DNA of 64,000 nt from Bordetella genomosp. 8 (GTDB taxonomy: Bacteria > Pseudomonadota > Gammaproteobacteria > Burkholderiales > Burkholderiaceae_B), in assembly GCF_002119685.1 (NCBI RefSeq), contig NZ_CP021108.1, positions 4,154,001 to 4,218,000 on the forward strand, given 5' to 3'. Below are positions 43,963-52,429 of this stretch, one piece after another. Below the pieces are notes generated by a model that was not told where the DNA came from, searched no databases, and was given only the letters and a program-made list of their open reading frames with translations. Numbering within the stretch: the first letter of the stretch is position 1; each line of letters starts with the position of its first letter. The translations under genes and the position numbers were made by a program.

Positions 43963-45348
43963 CTACCAGGTGACGAAGAACAGCACCCAGGCATAGCAGA
44001 ACGGCGCCAGGCCGGCCGCGAACACCAGCCATGCCGCCAGCCTGCGCGTCGGCGACGGCGTACGGCGCGCAATGACGCGCCAGGCCAGCCGCAGCGTCCA
44101 CGCCACCGCCAGGCTCAGCAGGGCGAACCGTAGGGGATTTGCCCACAACGCCTTCACGCCCTCGTGCTTGAGCAGCGTGATGGTGGTGGCCGACAAGCCC
44201 AGGAAAACGCCGATGCCGGCGGCCGGGATCAGGGGCTGGGCCAGCTTGTGCAGCCCCGCGCCGCCCCAGCGCGTGCGGCCCGGCATCGCCGGCAGCAGGC
44301 GGTCGGCCAGCCACAGCGCGGCGTAGATCGCCCCGCCCACGACCACCGTGGTGGCCGCGATGAAGAACAGGATGCTGGCGCCGTCCAGCCAGGAGAAGCT
44401 GTCGTTGACGTCCGGGTAATGCGTCAGGATGAACCACGGCGCATTGTCCAGCAGCGGCCAGGTGATATCGCGTTCGATCAGCCAGGTGGCAGCGGCCTGC
44501 TTGAACGTCACGAACCAGGGGCTGGCGCTCCACAGGAAGGCGCCCATGGCGATGCCCATCATGCCGAATACCACCAGCGCAGTCTGCCAGACATCGCCGT
44601 CGGCCACGTCGACGATTTCCGCTTCGGGCGAACGCGGCGTCAGGGCGATGGCGCCACGGTAGCCGCTGCAACGTCCGCACATATGGCAATCGCCCGCGCC
44701 CTTCATGTGGCGCAGCGGCACCAGCGGCGCGCAATTGACGGACTGTATGCGTATGACGGGGTGCCGCCAGGCTTCCTCGTTCACCTTGAAATGCCAGGGC
44801 GAAAGCTTGGCCAGCAGGTTGAACACGCCGTTGACCGGGCACAGGTACTTGCACCATACCCGTTTGCTGCGTCCGTAGCGCCAGCCCACCACCATGGCCG
44901 CGGCGGTCGAGCCGCCCAGTACCGCCAGCACCGCCAACGGATACTGGTACACGCTGACCAGCTGGCCGTAGATGGTGGTCAGGGCGAAGGCCACGAAGGG
45001 CCAGCCGCCCCAGCGCATCCAGCGCGGGATGGCCAGGCCCTTGCCCCGCTCGCTGGCCCACTCGGTCAGCATGCCTTCCGGGCAGAACAGGCCGCACCAG
45101 GCGCGGCCCATGATGGGCATGGACACCAGGACGAACGGCCACCATATGCCCCAGAAGGCGAACTGCGCCACCACCGTCAGGTTGTTGAATACGGACGCGG
45201 TGTTGTCCGGCAGCGGCATGGCGGCCGGCACGATCAGCAGGAAGACATACAGCGCAACGATGCCCCACTGCAGCTTGCGCAGCAAAGGGGCATGGTCACG
45301 CAGGAAATCGGCCACGCGGGCGGTTGTCCGCGCCACTGCTACAGCCAT
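43963..45348 (-). CDS. ftrD: FtrD polyferredoxin-type membrane protein of ferrous iron uptake
   Basis: This 461-residue NapH/CcoG-like membrane protein has about ten hydrophobic helices. Cysteine motifs for iron-sulfur clusters are CGLFCP (C85, C89), CKYLCP (C166, C170), C206 and CHMCGRC (C221, C224, C227). In the Bordetella FtrABCD model FtrD accepts electrons during iron passage through FtrC. It is the last gene of ftrABCD, 88 bases after ftrC. Confidence 0.9.
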   Translation of the reverse strand: MAVAVARTTARVADFLRDHAPLLRKLQWGIVALYVFLLIVPAAMPLPDNTASVFNNLTVVAQFAFWGIWWPFVLVSMPIMGRAWCGLFCPEGMLTEWASERGKGLAIPRWMRWGGWPFVAFALTTIYGQLVSVYQYPLAVLAVLGGSTAAAMVVGWRYGRSKRVWCKYLCPVNGVFNLLAKLSPWHFKVNEEAWRHPVIRIQSVNCAPLVPLRHMKGAGDCHMCGRCSGYRGAIALTPRSPEAEIVDVADGDVWQTALVVFGMMGIAMGAFLWSASPWFVTFKQAAATWLIERDITWPLLDNAPWFILTHYPDVNDSFSWLDGASILFFIAATTVVVGGAIYAALWLADRLLPAMPGRTRWGGAGLHKLAQPLIPAAGIGVFLGLSATTITLLKHEGVKALWANPLRFALLSLAVAWTLRLAWRVIARRTPSPTRRLAAWLVFAAGLAPFCYAWVLFFVTW

Positions 45349-45436
45349 CGGTATTACCTTTACAGATACTTCTTGGATGCCCGGGATTCCGGCGCGGCCC
45401 GCGAGCGGGACATCGCCATGCGAAAGACGGGCGCCA

Positions 45437-46309
45437 TTATCGCGCGTTGGGGGCCGTGGTGCCGGACGCCGTGTTGGCGGCGCTGGCGCGGGGCGCCGCC
45501 GGGCGAACCCGGCTCAGCAGCGCCCACACGACGATCCAGTACGCCACCCACACCAGCACCGTCATCAGCGCGGGATAGGCGCGATAGCCCGCGAAGTCGG
45601 CCAGCACCTTGCCTATTCCACTGCTGTCGTCCAGCAGCCAGCTGCTATCCCAGATGGGATCCACCAACGGCGGCACGACGCCCAGCGAAATCAGGTGATC
45701 CAGTCCGCCCACCAGCAGCGAGCCGGCCAGCAACAGCAACAGGATTTCCGTCACCCGGAAGAAACGCCGCCAGGTGATCAGCTTGCCGCCCAGCTGCAGC
45801 AGCCAGAAGGTCAGCAGGGCCACGGCGAACCCCGCCAGGCCAGCCAGGCCCAGCAGCCAGCCGCTGGCGCCTCCCGCCCCGGCCGACACCGTGCCGTAGA
45901 GGAACACCACGGTTTCGCTGCCTTCGCGGGCGACGGCGATCATCACCAGGATCAACAAGCCCCACCAGTTGTCGCTGCGCACCGAATCGCGCGCGCCGCT
46001 TTCCAGCTCGCCCTTCAGCGTACGGCCGTGCTTTTTCATCCAGAAGACCATCTGCACGACCAGCGCGCAGGCGACCAGCGCCATGCCGGCCTGGAACCAC
46101 TCCTGCCCGGTGTCGGACAGCCACGACGATACGCCCAGCAGCACCAGGGCCAGCGCCACGGCCAATCCCAGGCCGGCCGCTACGCCGCCCCACAGATAGG
46201 GCAAGCCGCGCCGGCCTTCCGGCGTGGCGCGCAACCACGTATAGAGGATGCCCACGACCAGCAGGGCTTCCACGGATTCGCGCCAAACGATAAATGAAAC
46301 CTGTTCCAT
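45437..46309 (-). CDS. ftrC: FtrC iron permease (Ftr1 family)
   Basis: This 290-residue inner-membrane permease has seven predicted helices. Two REXXE iron-binding motifs are visible: RESVE at residues 10-14 and REGSE at 128-132, the defining feature of Ftr1-type iron channels. It is predicted to transport iron delivered by FtrA and oxidised or handled by FtrB. Gene order (ftrA-ftrB-ftrC-ftrD) matches the Bordetella system. The C-terminal 20 residues are Ala/Arg-rich and probably disordered. Confidence 0.93.
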   Translation of the reverse strand: MEQVSFIVWRESVEALLVVGILYTWLRATPEGRRGLPYLWGGVAAGLGLAVALALVLLGVSSWLSDTGQEWFQAGMALVACALVVQMVFWMKKHGRTLKGELESGARDSVRSDNWWGLLILVMIAVAREGSETVVFLYGTVSAGAGGASGWLLGLAGLAGFAVALLTFWLLQLGGKLITWRRFFRVTEILLLLLAGSLLVGGLDHLISLGVVPPLVDPIWDSSWLLDDSSGIGKVLADFAGYRAYPALMTVLVWVAYWIVVWALLSRVRPAAPRASAANTASGTTAPNAR

Positions 46310-46336
46310 GACACCGCCGGGGCGCGCGCGCCCCGT

Positions 46337-46690
46337 TCAATCCTTGGGTTTAACGACCAGCGTGCCTTTGACGTCCTGGTGGAAATCGTCGAAGAACGGA
46401 TATTCGCCGGGCCGCGAAATGGTGATCACGACGAAGGACTTGACGCCGGGCCCCAGTACTTTTTCCTTGCGCAGCGGAATGCTCTCGAATTCCACGGGCT
46501 CATTGCTTTCGTTGCTGAGCTCTATCTTGAAGCGGCCCGCGGGGACTTCCAGCCGCGCCGGCTCGAACGTGCCGTTCGGCTTGAACGTCAGCTGGAAAGT
46601 CGGCAGCTCGTCCGCGCCCGCGGGTCCCGCCGCGGAAAGCAGGACCAGCGCGAGCGCGGGCAGCCATGCGCGGGCAGGCGCCATCATCAA
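46337..46690 (-). CDS. ftrB: FtrB periplasmic cupredoxin-like protein
   Basis: This 117-residue exported protein has a signal peptide (1-26, ending AGA) and a cupredoxin_1 domain. The segment TISRPGEYPFFDDFHQDVKGTLVV resembles the copper-loop region, with His and acidic residues rather than a classical Cys-His-Met set. In Bordetella FtrB is proposed to oxidise ferrous iron before transport by FtrC. Three tandem ATG codons begin the frame and overlap the ftrA stop, so the exact start is uncertain by two codons. Confidence 0.87.
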   Translation of the reverse strand: MMMAPARAWLPALALVLLSAAGPAGADELPTFQLTFKPNGTFEPARLEVPAGRFKIELSNESNEPVEFESIPLRKEKVLGPGVKSFVVITISRPGEYPFFDDFHQDVKGTLVVKPKD

Positions 46691-47223
46691 TACCCGCCCT
46701 TCTTGCCGGTGCCGGCGAAGACGAACTCATAGTCCAGTTCGAAGGGCTCGAACCACGGACCGACGCCGGTTTCCTTGTCGATGTGGCGGCCGAAATGGCT
46801 GTGCGCGTCGGCGGTGGGCGGCGCGATGAGGAACTTGAGCTTGTACTTGCCGGGGCCTTCCAGCTTGACGTTGTCGCCGTAGTGCGGACCGTCGTTGGCG
46901 ACCATGGGCATCAGCATGCCCTTCTGCACGTTATTGCTGCCGACCTTCTGCAGCTCGAACTTGACCGCCAGGTAAGGCATCCATTCGCCTTCCGGGAAAC
47001 CGGTGGGATTGTTCGCCGTGGCGTGGATGTCGGCTTCCAGGTGGATGTCCGAGTCCTTGGCCGGACGCATGATGCCGGGAGGATCCATTTCGATGGGCTG
47101 CAGGTACACCGCGCCGATTTCCATGCCACCCTTTTCCGCGGGCTTGCCGATAGGATATTCGGCCGCATGGGCGACGCCGTAGAGCATCAGGCCGGCGGCC
47201 AGGACGAGGGCATGTTTGATCAT
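46687..47223 (-). CDS. ftrA: FtrA periplasmic iron-binding protein (P19 family)
   Basis: This 178-residue exported protein is similar to Campylobacter P19, which binds iron and copper in the periplasm. It has a signal peptide (1-20, ending AHA). Candidate metal ligands include the conserved acidic/Met segment IGAVYLQPIEMDPPG, DIHLEADIHA and the HSHFGRHID region. The ATG at 47223 follows AAGGAAAA and gives the correct signal peptide; longer frames upstream are not coding-like. It is the first gene of ftrABCD. Confidence 0.9.
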   Translation of the reverse strand: MIKHALVLAAGLMLYGVAHAAEYPIGKPAEKGGMEIGAVYLQPIEMDPPGIMRPAKDSDIHLEADIHATANNPTGFPEGEWMPYLAVKFELQKVGSNNVQKGMLMPMVANDGPHYGDNVKLEGPGKYKLKFLIAPPTADAHSHFGRHIDKETGVGPWFEPFELDYEFVFAGTGKKGGY

Positions 47224-47273
47224 CGAATTTTCCTTCCGGCGTACTCGCGCCGTCACGCAACCGTAAAGTTGAA

Positions 47274-47302
47274 AGGATAGGCAAAAGCAAGCATGAATGC
47301 AA
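47274..47302 (-). promoter_or_regulatory. Candidate sigma-70 promoter of ftrABCD
   Basis: On the minus strand TTGCAT (47302-47297) and TATCCT (47279-47274) are separated by 17 bases, about 50 bases upstream of the ftrA ATG. Confidence 0.5.
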
Positions 47303-47323
47303 ACAAGAACTGTTTTCATGCTT
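47289..47323. promoter_or_regulatory. Inverted repeat over the ftr promoter -35
   Basis: Nine-base perfect arms AAGCATGAA (47289-47297) and TTCATGCTT (47315-47323) are separated by 17 bases. One arm abuts the -35 hexamer. The layout suits a dimeric regulator; the arms do not match the classical Fur box. Confidence 0.45.
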
Positions 47324-47460
47324 ACGTTCAACGGCTGGCGTGGCTCCGGCGCGGACGCGGGAGCGACGAGCTGCGGATAGGACCTGGATATGCCTGCGGG
47401 GTTCCCCCCGCAGGCTGGCGGAGGGTCCGGCCAGGCTACAGCCTGGCGGACGCCACCAGC

Positions 47461-48021
47461 CTACTTGCGGTTGCCCTGCGGGGCGCCGGGGAACGGGAAC
47501 GTGGAGAACATGGACCGTGTCTGGTCCTGCATCTTGTCCTGCATCTGCACGAACAGGTTCTTGCTCTGCTCAATGTAGCTGTTCATCATGTTCTGCATCA
47601 TTGGGGCCTGGCCGTTCATGAACTGGGCCCAGGCCTCCGGCCCGAACTGATTGCCGTAGAGCCCCTTGGACTGCTCGGCCATGCGCTCCTGGATTTCCAT
47701 GAACGCCTGGATGTTCTTCTCCAGGTAAGAGCCCATGATGCCCTGCATGGCATGTCCGTAGAAACGGATGATCTGCGCCAGCATGTTCGACGAGAACATG
47801 GGCACGCCGCCGCCCTCTTCTTCCAGGATGATCTGCAGCAGGATGCTGCGGGTCAGGTCGTCGCCGCTCTTGGCATCGACGACCTGGAAGGACTCATTGG
47901 CAAGCACCAGCTGCTTGACGTCCGCCAGGGTGATGTACGTGCTGGTCTGCGTGTCGTACAAGCGGCGGTTCGGGTATTTCTTGATCAGGCGCGTACTGCC
48001 GCCTGCTTGGGCTTGCGTCAT
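47461..48021 (-). CDS. phaR: PHA synthesis repressor PhaR
   Basis: This 186-residue regulator binds DNA and polyhydroxyalkanoate granules, releasing phasin and synthesis genes when polymer accumulates. The N-terminal PHB/PHA accumulation DNA-binding domain is unmistakable (RLIKKYPNRRLYDTQTSTYI, residues about 11-30). A regulatory helix region with MFSSNMLAQIIRFYGHAMQG follows. The Gln/Met-rich C-terminus likely contacts the polymer. It is the last gene of phaCBR. Confidence 0.95.
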   Translation of the reverse strand: MTQAQAGGSTRLIKKYPNRRLYDTQTSTYITLADVKQLVLANESFQVVDAKSGDDLTRSILLQIILEEEGGGVPMFSSNMLAQIIRFYGHAMQGIMGSYLEKNIQAFMEIQERMAEQSKGLYGNQFGPEAWAQFMNGQAPMMQNMMNSYIEQSKNLFVQMQDKMQDQTRSMFSTFPFPGAPQGNRK

Positions 48022-48087
48022 GGCTGTCCCCTGCTGGGTCGATCGTGTTGTACTTATGGTGAGAAATCGGTGGTTAAGGGATGCGGC

Positions 48088-48825
48088 TCAATGCATGTGC
48101 AGGCCGCCGTTCAACGAAAAGTCCGCGCCCGTGGCGAAGCCCGATTGATCGGACGCCAGCCACGAAACCATGGAAGCGATTTCCTCCGGCGTGCCCAGGC
48201 GCCGCACGGGTATGGTCGCGACGATTTTTTCCAGCACGTCGGGACGGATGGCGCGCACCATGTCCGTACCGATATAGCCCGGCGATACGGTATTGACGGT
48301 CACGCCCTTGCTGGCCACTTCCTGCGCGAGTGCCATGGTAAAGCCATGTATCCCGGCCTTGGCCGTGGAATAGTTGGTTTGTCCGAATTGGCCTTTCTGG
48401 CCGTTGACCGAGCTGATGTTGATGATACGGCCCCACTGCTTGTCCACCATCGGATCCAGCACCTGCTTGGTCACATTGAACAGGCTGTTCAGATTGGTGT
48501 CGATCACGGTGCGCCAGTCGTCCAGCGACATCTTGCGGAACAGGCCGTCGCGGGTGATCCCGGCGTTGTTGACCAGCACGTCCACGGTGCCGTAGTCGGC
48601 GCGTACCTTTTCAAAAGCCTGGACCGTGGAATCCCAGTCCGACACGTTGCCGACGGACGCATGGAAGGTATACCCCTGGGCCGCCTGTTCGTCCAGCCAC
48701 TGCTGGTAGTTGCGGCTGGGGCCGCAGCCCGCGACGACGAGGAAGCCGTCCTTGGCAAGCCGCTGGCAGATCGAAGTGCCTATGCCGCCCATCCCGCCCG
48801 TCACATATGCCAGTTTTCCGCTCAT
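48088..48825 (-). CDS. phaB: Acetoacetyl-CoA reductase PhaB
   Basis: This 245-residue SDR enzyme reduces acetoacetyl-CoA to (R)-3-hydroxybutyryl-CoA with NADPH, the monomer for PHB. Motifs are TGGMGGIGTS (residues 8-17), NNAG near 88, the catalytic serine in NISSVNG and the Tyr/Lys pair in YSTAKAG. It sits 19 bases after phaC and 66 bases before phaR on the same strand. No phaA thiolase is adjacent. Confidence 0.95.
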   Translation of the reverse strand: MSGKLAYVTGGMGGIGTSICQRLAKDGFLVVAGCGPSRNYQQWLDEQAAQGYTFHASVGNVSDWDSTVQAFEKVRADYGTVDVLVNNAGITRDGLFRKMSLDDWRTVIDTNLNSLFNVTKQVLDPMVDKQWGRIINISSVNGQKGQFGQTNYSTAKAGIHGFTMALAQEVASKGVTVNTVSPGYIGTDMVRAIRPDVLEKIVATIPVRRLGTPEEIASMVSWLASDQSGFATGADFSLNGGLHMH

Positions 48826-48844
48826 CGCTGTTCTCCTTTGACTT

Positions 48845-50500
48845 TCATGTGGCCCTGACCTTCACGTAACGTCCCGGTGCGGGTTCGATAGGCGGGTATG
48901 TTGAACTGCCCGCGCGTGACGGCGCCTTGATCTTCCGGCCCGAGTGTCCCGCCAGCCATGCCGCCCAGTCGGGCCACCAGCTGCCGGGGTGTTCCTGCGC
49001 GCGCGCCAGCCAGGACGAAGGATCGCCAGGCAGCGCGCTGTGTCCGTTGCCATTCTTCCGGCTGCCCGCCTGGGCATCGGTCGTCCAGTAGCTGCGGCGT
49101 TGTTTCGCGGGCGGATTGATCACGCCCGCGATATGCCCGGAAGCGCCCAGGACGAAGCGCTGCGTGCCGCGCAGCAGTTGCGTGGACGCATAGGCGGACG
49201 TCCAGGGCACGATATGGTCTTCGCGCGACCCGAAGATATAGGCCGGCATGTCCAGCGTCGTCAGGTCCAGCGGAACCTCGCCCACGGCGCAGCGCCCCGG
49301 CACCTTCAGGTTGTTTTCGAGATAGGTATTGCGGAAGTACCAGGCAAAGAACGGCCCCGGCAGGTTGGTGCTGTCCGCGTTCCAGAACAACAGGTCGAAG
49401 GCCGGCGGCTTGCGCCCCTTCAGATAGTTGTCGACGACGTAGTTCCACACCAGTTCGTTGGGCCGCAGGAAGGCAAAGGTCGTGGCCAGCTCGCGGCCGG
49501 ACATCAGGCCGCCGCCGCCCAGCTGGCGTTCGCGCAGCAGGGCATGGGTTTCGTCCACGAACACGTTCAGCACGCCGGTATCGCGAAAGTCCAGCAGGGC
49601 CGTCAACAAGGTCAGGGCCGCGACGGGCCGTTCGCCGCGCGCGTGGGCCAGCGCCAGCGCCGACGCCAGCAGCGTCCCGCCGACGCAGAAACCCAGGGCG
49701 TTGACCTGCGGCTGGCCGGTGATCTCGCCGGCCACGCGCAAGGCGGGCAGGACGGCGTTTTCCAGATAGTCGGCCCACTGCGCGCGGTCGACGCCATCGT
49801 CGTCCGCCGGCACGGGATTGCGCCACGACATCATGAAAACCGTGTATCCGGCGTCCACTGCGTGCCGCACGAAGGAATTGGCGGGTTGCAGGTCCAGGAT
49901 ATAGAACTTGTTGATGTTGGGCGGCACGATGACCAGCGGCCGCTCATGCACCACAGGCGTGGACGGCGTGTACTGGATCAGCTGGAACAGCGCGTTCTCG
50001 AATACCACCTGCCCCGGCGTCACCGCCACGTTGACGCCGATCTCGAACTGGCTTTCGTCGGTCTGCGTGATGCGGCCCTTGCGCACATCGTCCAGCAGGT
50101 TGGACAAGCCCGCGTCCAGCGCCTTGCCGGCCGAGGCGACGATGGATTCCTGCGCGTCGGGATTCAAGGCCAGGAAGTTCGACGGCGCGATGGCGTCGAG
50201 CCATTGCATGATGGAAAAGCGCAGGCGGTCGCGCAGCGGCTCGCTGACGCCGGCCGCATCCACCATGCGCTGCATGGCGCGAGCCGACAGCAGGTAGGCG
50301 TGCGCCATGGCCAGATGATGGGGACTGCGGCGCCAGGCCTCGCTGGCGAAACGCTTGTCGGTCGGCGGTTCCAGGCGCCCGGCGCGGGCATCGTCGGCCA
50401 GACGCTGCCAGTCACGGGAGAAGTCCGCCTGGATCTGCGCCAGGACGTCTGGCGCGACCCCCACCGGGACGGGCCATGCTGCGGATGGATGGGCAGTCAC
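48845..50500 (-). CDS. phaC: Class I polyhydroxyalkanoate synthase PhaC
   Basis: This 551-residue synthase polymerises 3-hydroxyacyl-CoA on the granule surface. The lipase-like box GFCVGG holds the catalytic C272. The Asp lies in FGSREDHIVPW and the His in GASGHIAGVINPP. The PPNINKFYILDLQP region is typical of class I. It is somewhat shorter at the N-terminus than the C. necator enzyme. The start appears to be GTG at 50500 with GAGGT overlapping it, so the true N-terminus is uncertain. It is downstream of pgeF and has its own promoter. Confidence 0.92.
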   Translation of the reverse strand: MTAHPSAAWPVPVGVAPDVLAQIQADFSRDWQRLADDARAGRLEPPTDKRFASEAWRRSPHHLAMAHAYLLSARAMQRMVDAAGVSEPLRDRLRFSIMQWLDAIAPSNFLALNPDAQESIVASAGKALDAGLSNLLDDVRKGRITQTDESQFEIGVNVAVTPGQVVFENALFQLIQYTPSTPVVHERPLVIVPPNINKFYILDLQPANSFVRHAVDAGYTVFMMSWRNPVPADDDGVDRAQWADYLENAVLPALRVAGEITGQPQVNALGFCVGGTLLASALALAHARGERPVAALTLLTALLDFRDTGVLNVFVDETHALLRERQLGGGGLMSGRELATTFAFLRPNELVWNYVVDNYLKGRKPPAFDLLFWNADSTNLPGPFFAWYFRNTYLENNLKVPGRCAVGEVPLDLTTLDMPAYIFGSREDHIVPWTSAYASTQLLRGTQRFVLGASGHIAGVINPPAKQRRSYWTTDAQAGSRKNGNGHSALPGDPSSWLARAQEHPGSWWPDWAAWLAGHSGRKIKAPSRAGSSTYPPIEPAPGRYVKVRAT

Positions 50501-50533
50501 CTCGACACCTTGTTATGGACGCTTTTCAAAAGG

Positions 50534-50562
50534 ATGGTGCATTGCGGTGCAGATAGTGTCAA
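50534..50562 (-). promoter_or_regulatory. Candidate phaC promoter with a PhaR-like TGCnnnGCA site in the spacer
   Basis: A consensus -35 TTGACA (50562-50557) overlaps the pgeF stop. A weak -10 CACCAT follows after 17 bases. The spacer and -10 contain TGCATTGCGGTGCA (plus strand 50538-50551), including TGCnnnGCA, a dyad type reported for PhaR sites. PhaR binding here is inferred. Confidence 0.4.
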
Positions 50563-51410
50563 TGCGGGTATTCGAAGGGGCGTGCCGACAGCCAGGCCAG
50601 CAGGGCCATGCGGCCGGTCTCGCCATCGCGCCGATAGGAAAAGAATCGCCGCGCATCCGACACCGTGCACAGGCCGCTGCGATGCACGTGCGCCACGCCG
50701 GCGCGGCGCAGCCGCAATTCGGCCAGGGCCGGCAGGTCGGCGAGCCATTTGCCGGGCACTCCCGGACGCGGTGTGAACAGCGCCGCCGCCTCGCCGCGCG
50801 CGCCGCCATCGGCGGGCGCGAACGCGTCGAGCACGTCGGCGCCGACCTCGAAGGCCGCAGGCCCTATGCCGGGGCCTATCCAGGCCTGCCAGGCCGAGGC
50901 CGCGGGACATTTACGGCGCAGCGCGTCCAGGGTGTTTTCCAGCACGCCGCCCGCCAGGCCGCGCCAGCCGGCATGGGCGGCTCCCAGGGCACGCCCGCCC
51001 GTGTCGGCGATGAGCACCGGCAGGCAGTCGGCCACCATGATGGCCAGCGGACGGTCGACCGCGATGGTGACGGCGGCATCGGCGGCCGGCTCGCCTTCGG
51101 CGGCGTCCTCTTCCGAGCCGTCGGCGTCGACCACGCGCGTGCCGTGCACCTGCCGCAGCCAGAGGGGATCGGCGGGCAGCATGGCCCGCACCCTGCGCCG
51201 GTTTTCCGCCACGGCCTCCGGACGGTCGCCGGCGCGCAGGCCCAGGTTCAGCGTGTCGTGCGGCGCGGTCCCGACGCCGCCCTCGCGCGTAGTGCAGAAA
51301 TAGTGGACGCCCGTCCATCGCGGGCCGGTCACGACCGGCAGGCTGGCGGCGTCCCGTGGCAGGGAAGTCGGCTGCGCAGACTGCCCGGGAGATGATGCGC
51401 GTGAGTCCAC
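50559..51410 (-). CDS. pgeF: Multicopper polyphenol oxidase/laccase-domain protein (YfiH/PgeF)
   Basis: This 283-residue protein is of the YfiH family, shown in E. coli to hydrolyse mis-incorporated L-Ser from peptidoglycan precursors and elsewhere to have oxidase or purine nucleosidase activity. The metal-binding pattern is LRQVHGTRVV, MVADCLPVLIADTGG, AAHAGWRGLAGGVLE and AWIGPGIGPAAFEVG. The likely start is GTG at 51410, one base after the rluD stop; longer frames extend into rluD. The rluD-pgeF pair is conserved in many proteobacteria. Confidence 0.88.
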   Translation of the reverse strand: MDSRASSPGQSAQPTSLPRDAASLPVVTGPRWTGVHYFCTTREGGVGTAPHDTLNLGLRAGDRPEAVAENRRRVRAMLPADPLWLRQVHGTRVVDADGSEEDAAEGEPAADAAVTIAVDRPLAIMVADCLPVLIADTGGRALGAAHAGWRGLAGGVLENTLDALRRKCPAASAWQAWIGPGIGPAAFEVGADVLDAFAPADGGARGEAAALFTPRPGVPGKWLADLPALAELRLRRAGVAHVHRSGLCTVSDARRFFSYRRDGETGRMALLAWLSARPFEYPH

Positions 51411-51411
51411 T

Positions 51412-52380
51412 CTATTCCTCGCTATCGGTCCAGGCGATGGCCTGGCAGGTGCTTGCCATGTCAGGGGGCGGCGGAGCCTCGAACGACCGTTCGCCTCCGC
51501 CGGCGGGATCGTCGAAGCGCAAGGCGCGCGCATGCAGCATCTGGCGGGTCGCCCCGGCAATGGCCTTGCCGCCGTACAAGGTATCGCCCAGCAGCGGATG
51601 CCCCAGGCTGGCCAGGTGCACCCGGATCTGGTGCGTCCGGCCGGTTTCCAGCCGGCAGGTCACCTGCGATACCCGAACGCCGTCGGCCAGGCCGTTGGCT
51701 TCCGGGCTGTAGTGGGTGACGGCATGCTTGGCCGCGATGGGGCGTTCCACGCTCATCCGCACGGGTACCCGCGGATCGCGGCCCACGGGGCGGTCCACCG
51801 TCCCGGGCCCCAGGACCCAGCCATGCGCCAGGGCGACGTATGCGCGGCCCATGGAGCGGGCCTGCAGCTGCCGTACCAGGTGAGTCTGCGCCTGTTCGGT
51901 ACGCGCCACCACCAGCAGGCCCGAGGTGTCCTTGTCCAGGCGGTGCACGATGCCGGCGCGCGCCACCCCGCGCAGCTCGGGGTAGCGGAACAGCAGGCCG
52001 TTGAGCAGGGTGCCGGTCCAGTTGCCCGCGCCGGGGTGGGTGACCAGCCCGGCGGGCTTGTCCACCACGATCCAGGCCGGGCTGTCCGCCACGACGCGGA
52101 ATTCCACGGGTTCGGGCTCGAAAGCCAGGGCGTCGGGCGCCGGTTGCTCCCAGACGGCGATCAGGTCGCCCGGCCCCACGGCCTGGCGCACCTTGGCCGG
52201 CGCGCCGTTCACCTGCACGTAGCCCGCCTCTATCCAGCCCTGCAGGCGGCTGCGGGAATGCCCCGCCAGCAGGCCCGACAACACCTTGTCCAGCCGGTCC
52301 GCCTGGACGGTTTCCGGGACGCGCAGGATCTGCGGTTCGTCATCGGAGGGAAGATCCGCGCTGGCGGCTAACTCGGACAT
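51412..52380 (-). CDS. rluD: 23S rRNA pseudouridine synthase RluD
   Basis: This 322-residue enzyme is predicted to make pseudouridines in helix 69 of 23S rRNA, important for ribosome assembly. An S4 RNA-binding domain (about residues 26-85) precedes the catalytic domain. The catalytic Asp is in GIVHRLDKDTSGLLVVA, and the GRTHQIRVHL motif is present. It is divergent from bamD with 49 bases between starts, a widely conserved arrangement, and coupled to pgeF downstream. Confidence 0.94.
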   Translation of the reverse strand: MSELAASADLPSDDEPQILRVPETVQADRLDKVLSGLLAGHSRSRLQGWIEAGYVQVNGAPAKVRQAVGPGDLIAVWEQPAPDALAFEPEPVEFRVVADSPAWIVVDKPAGLVTHPGAGNWTGTLLNGLLFRYPELRGVARAGIVHRLDKDTSGLLVVARTEQAQTHLVRQLQARSMGRAYVALAHGWVLGPGTVDRPVGRDPRVPVRMSVERPIAAKHAVTHYSPEANGLADGVRVSQVTCRLETGRTHQIRVHLASLGHPLLGDTLYGGKAIAGATRQMLHARALRFDDPAGGGERSFEAPPPPDMASTCQAIAWTDSEE

Positions 52381-52392
52381 GGAGACAAATCA

Positions 52393-52398
52393 TATAAT
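52393..52398 (+). promoter_or_regulatory. Candidate -10 of bamD
   Basis: A consensus TATAAT lies 31 bases upstream of the bamD ATG within the short rluD-bamD gap. The -35 position is inside rluD and is weak. Confidence 0.45.
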
Positions 52399-52429
52399 CG
52401 ATGCAGCCAGCCATGCTAACACCAAGGAA

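Noticed and set aside
47428..47449. Hairpin CCAGGCT-AGCCTGG after phaR as a terminator
   Set aside because: There is no T-run on the minus strand after the stem, so it cannot be called an intrinsic terminator with confidence.
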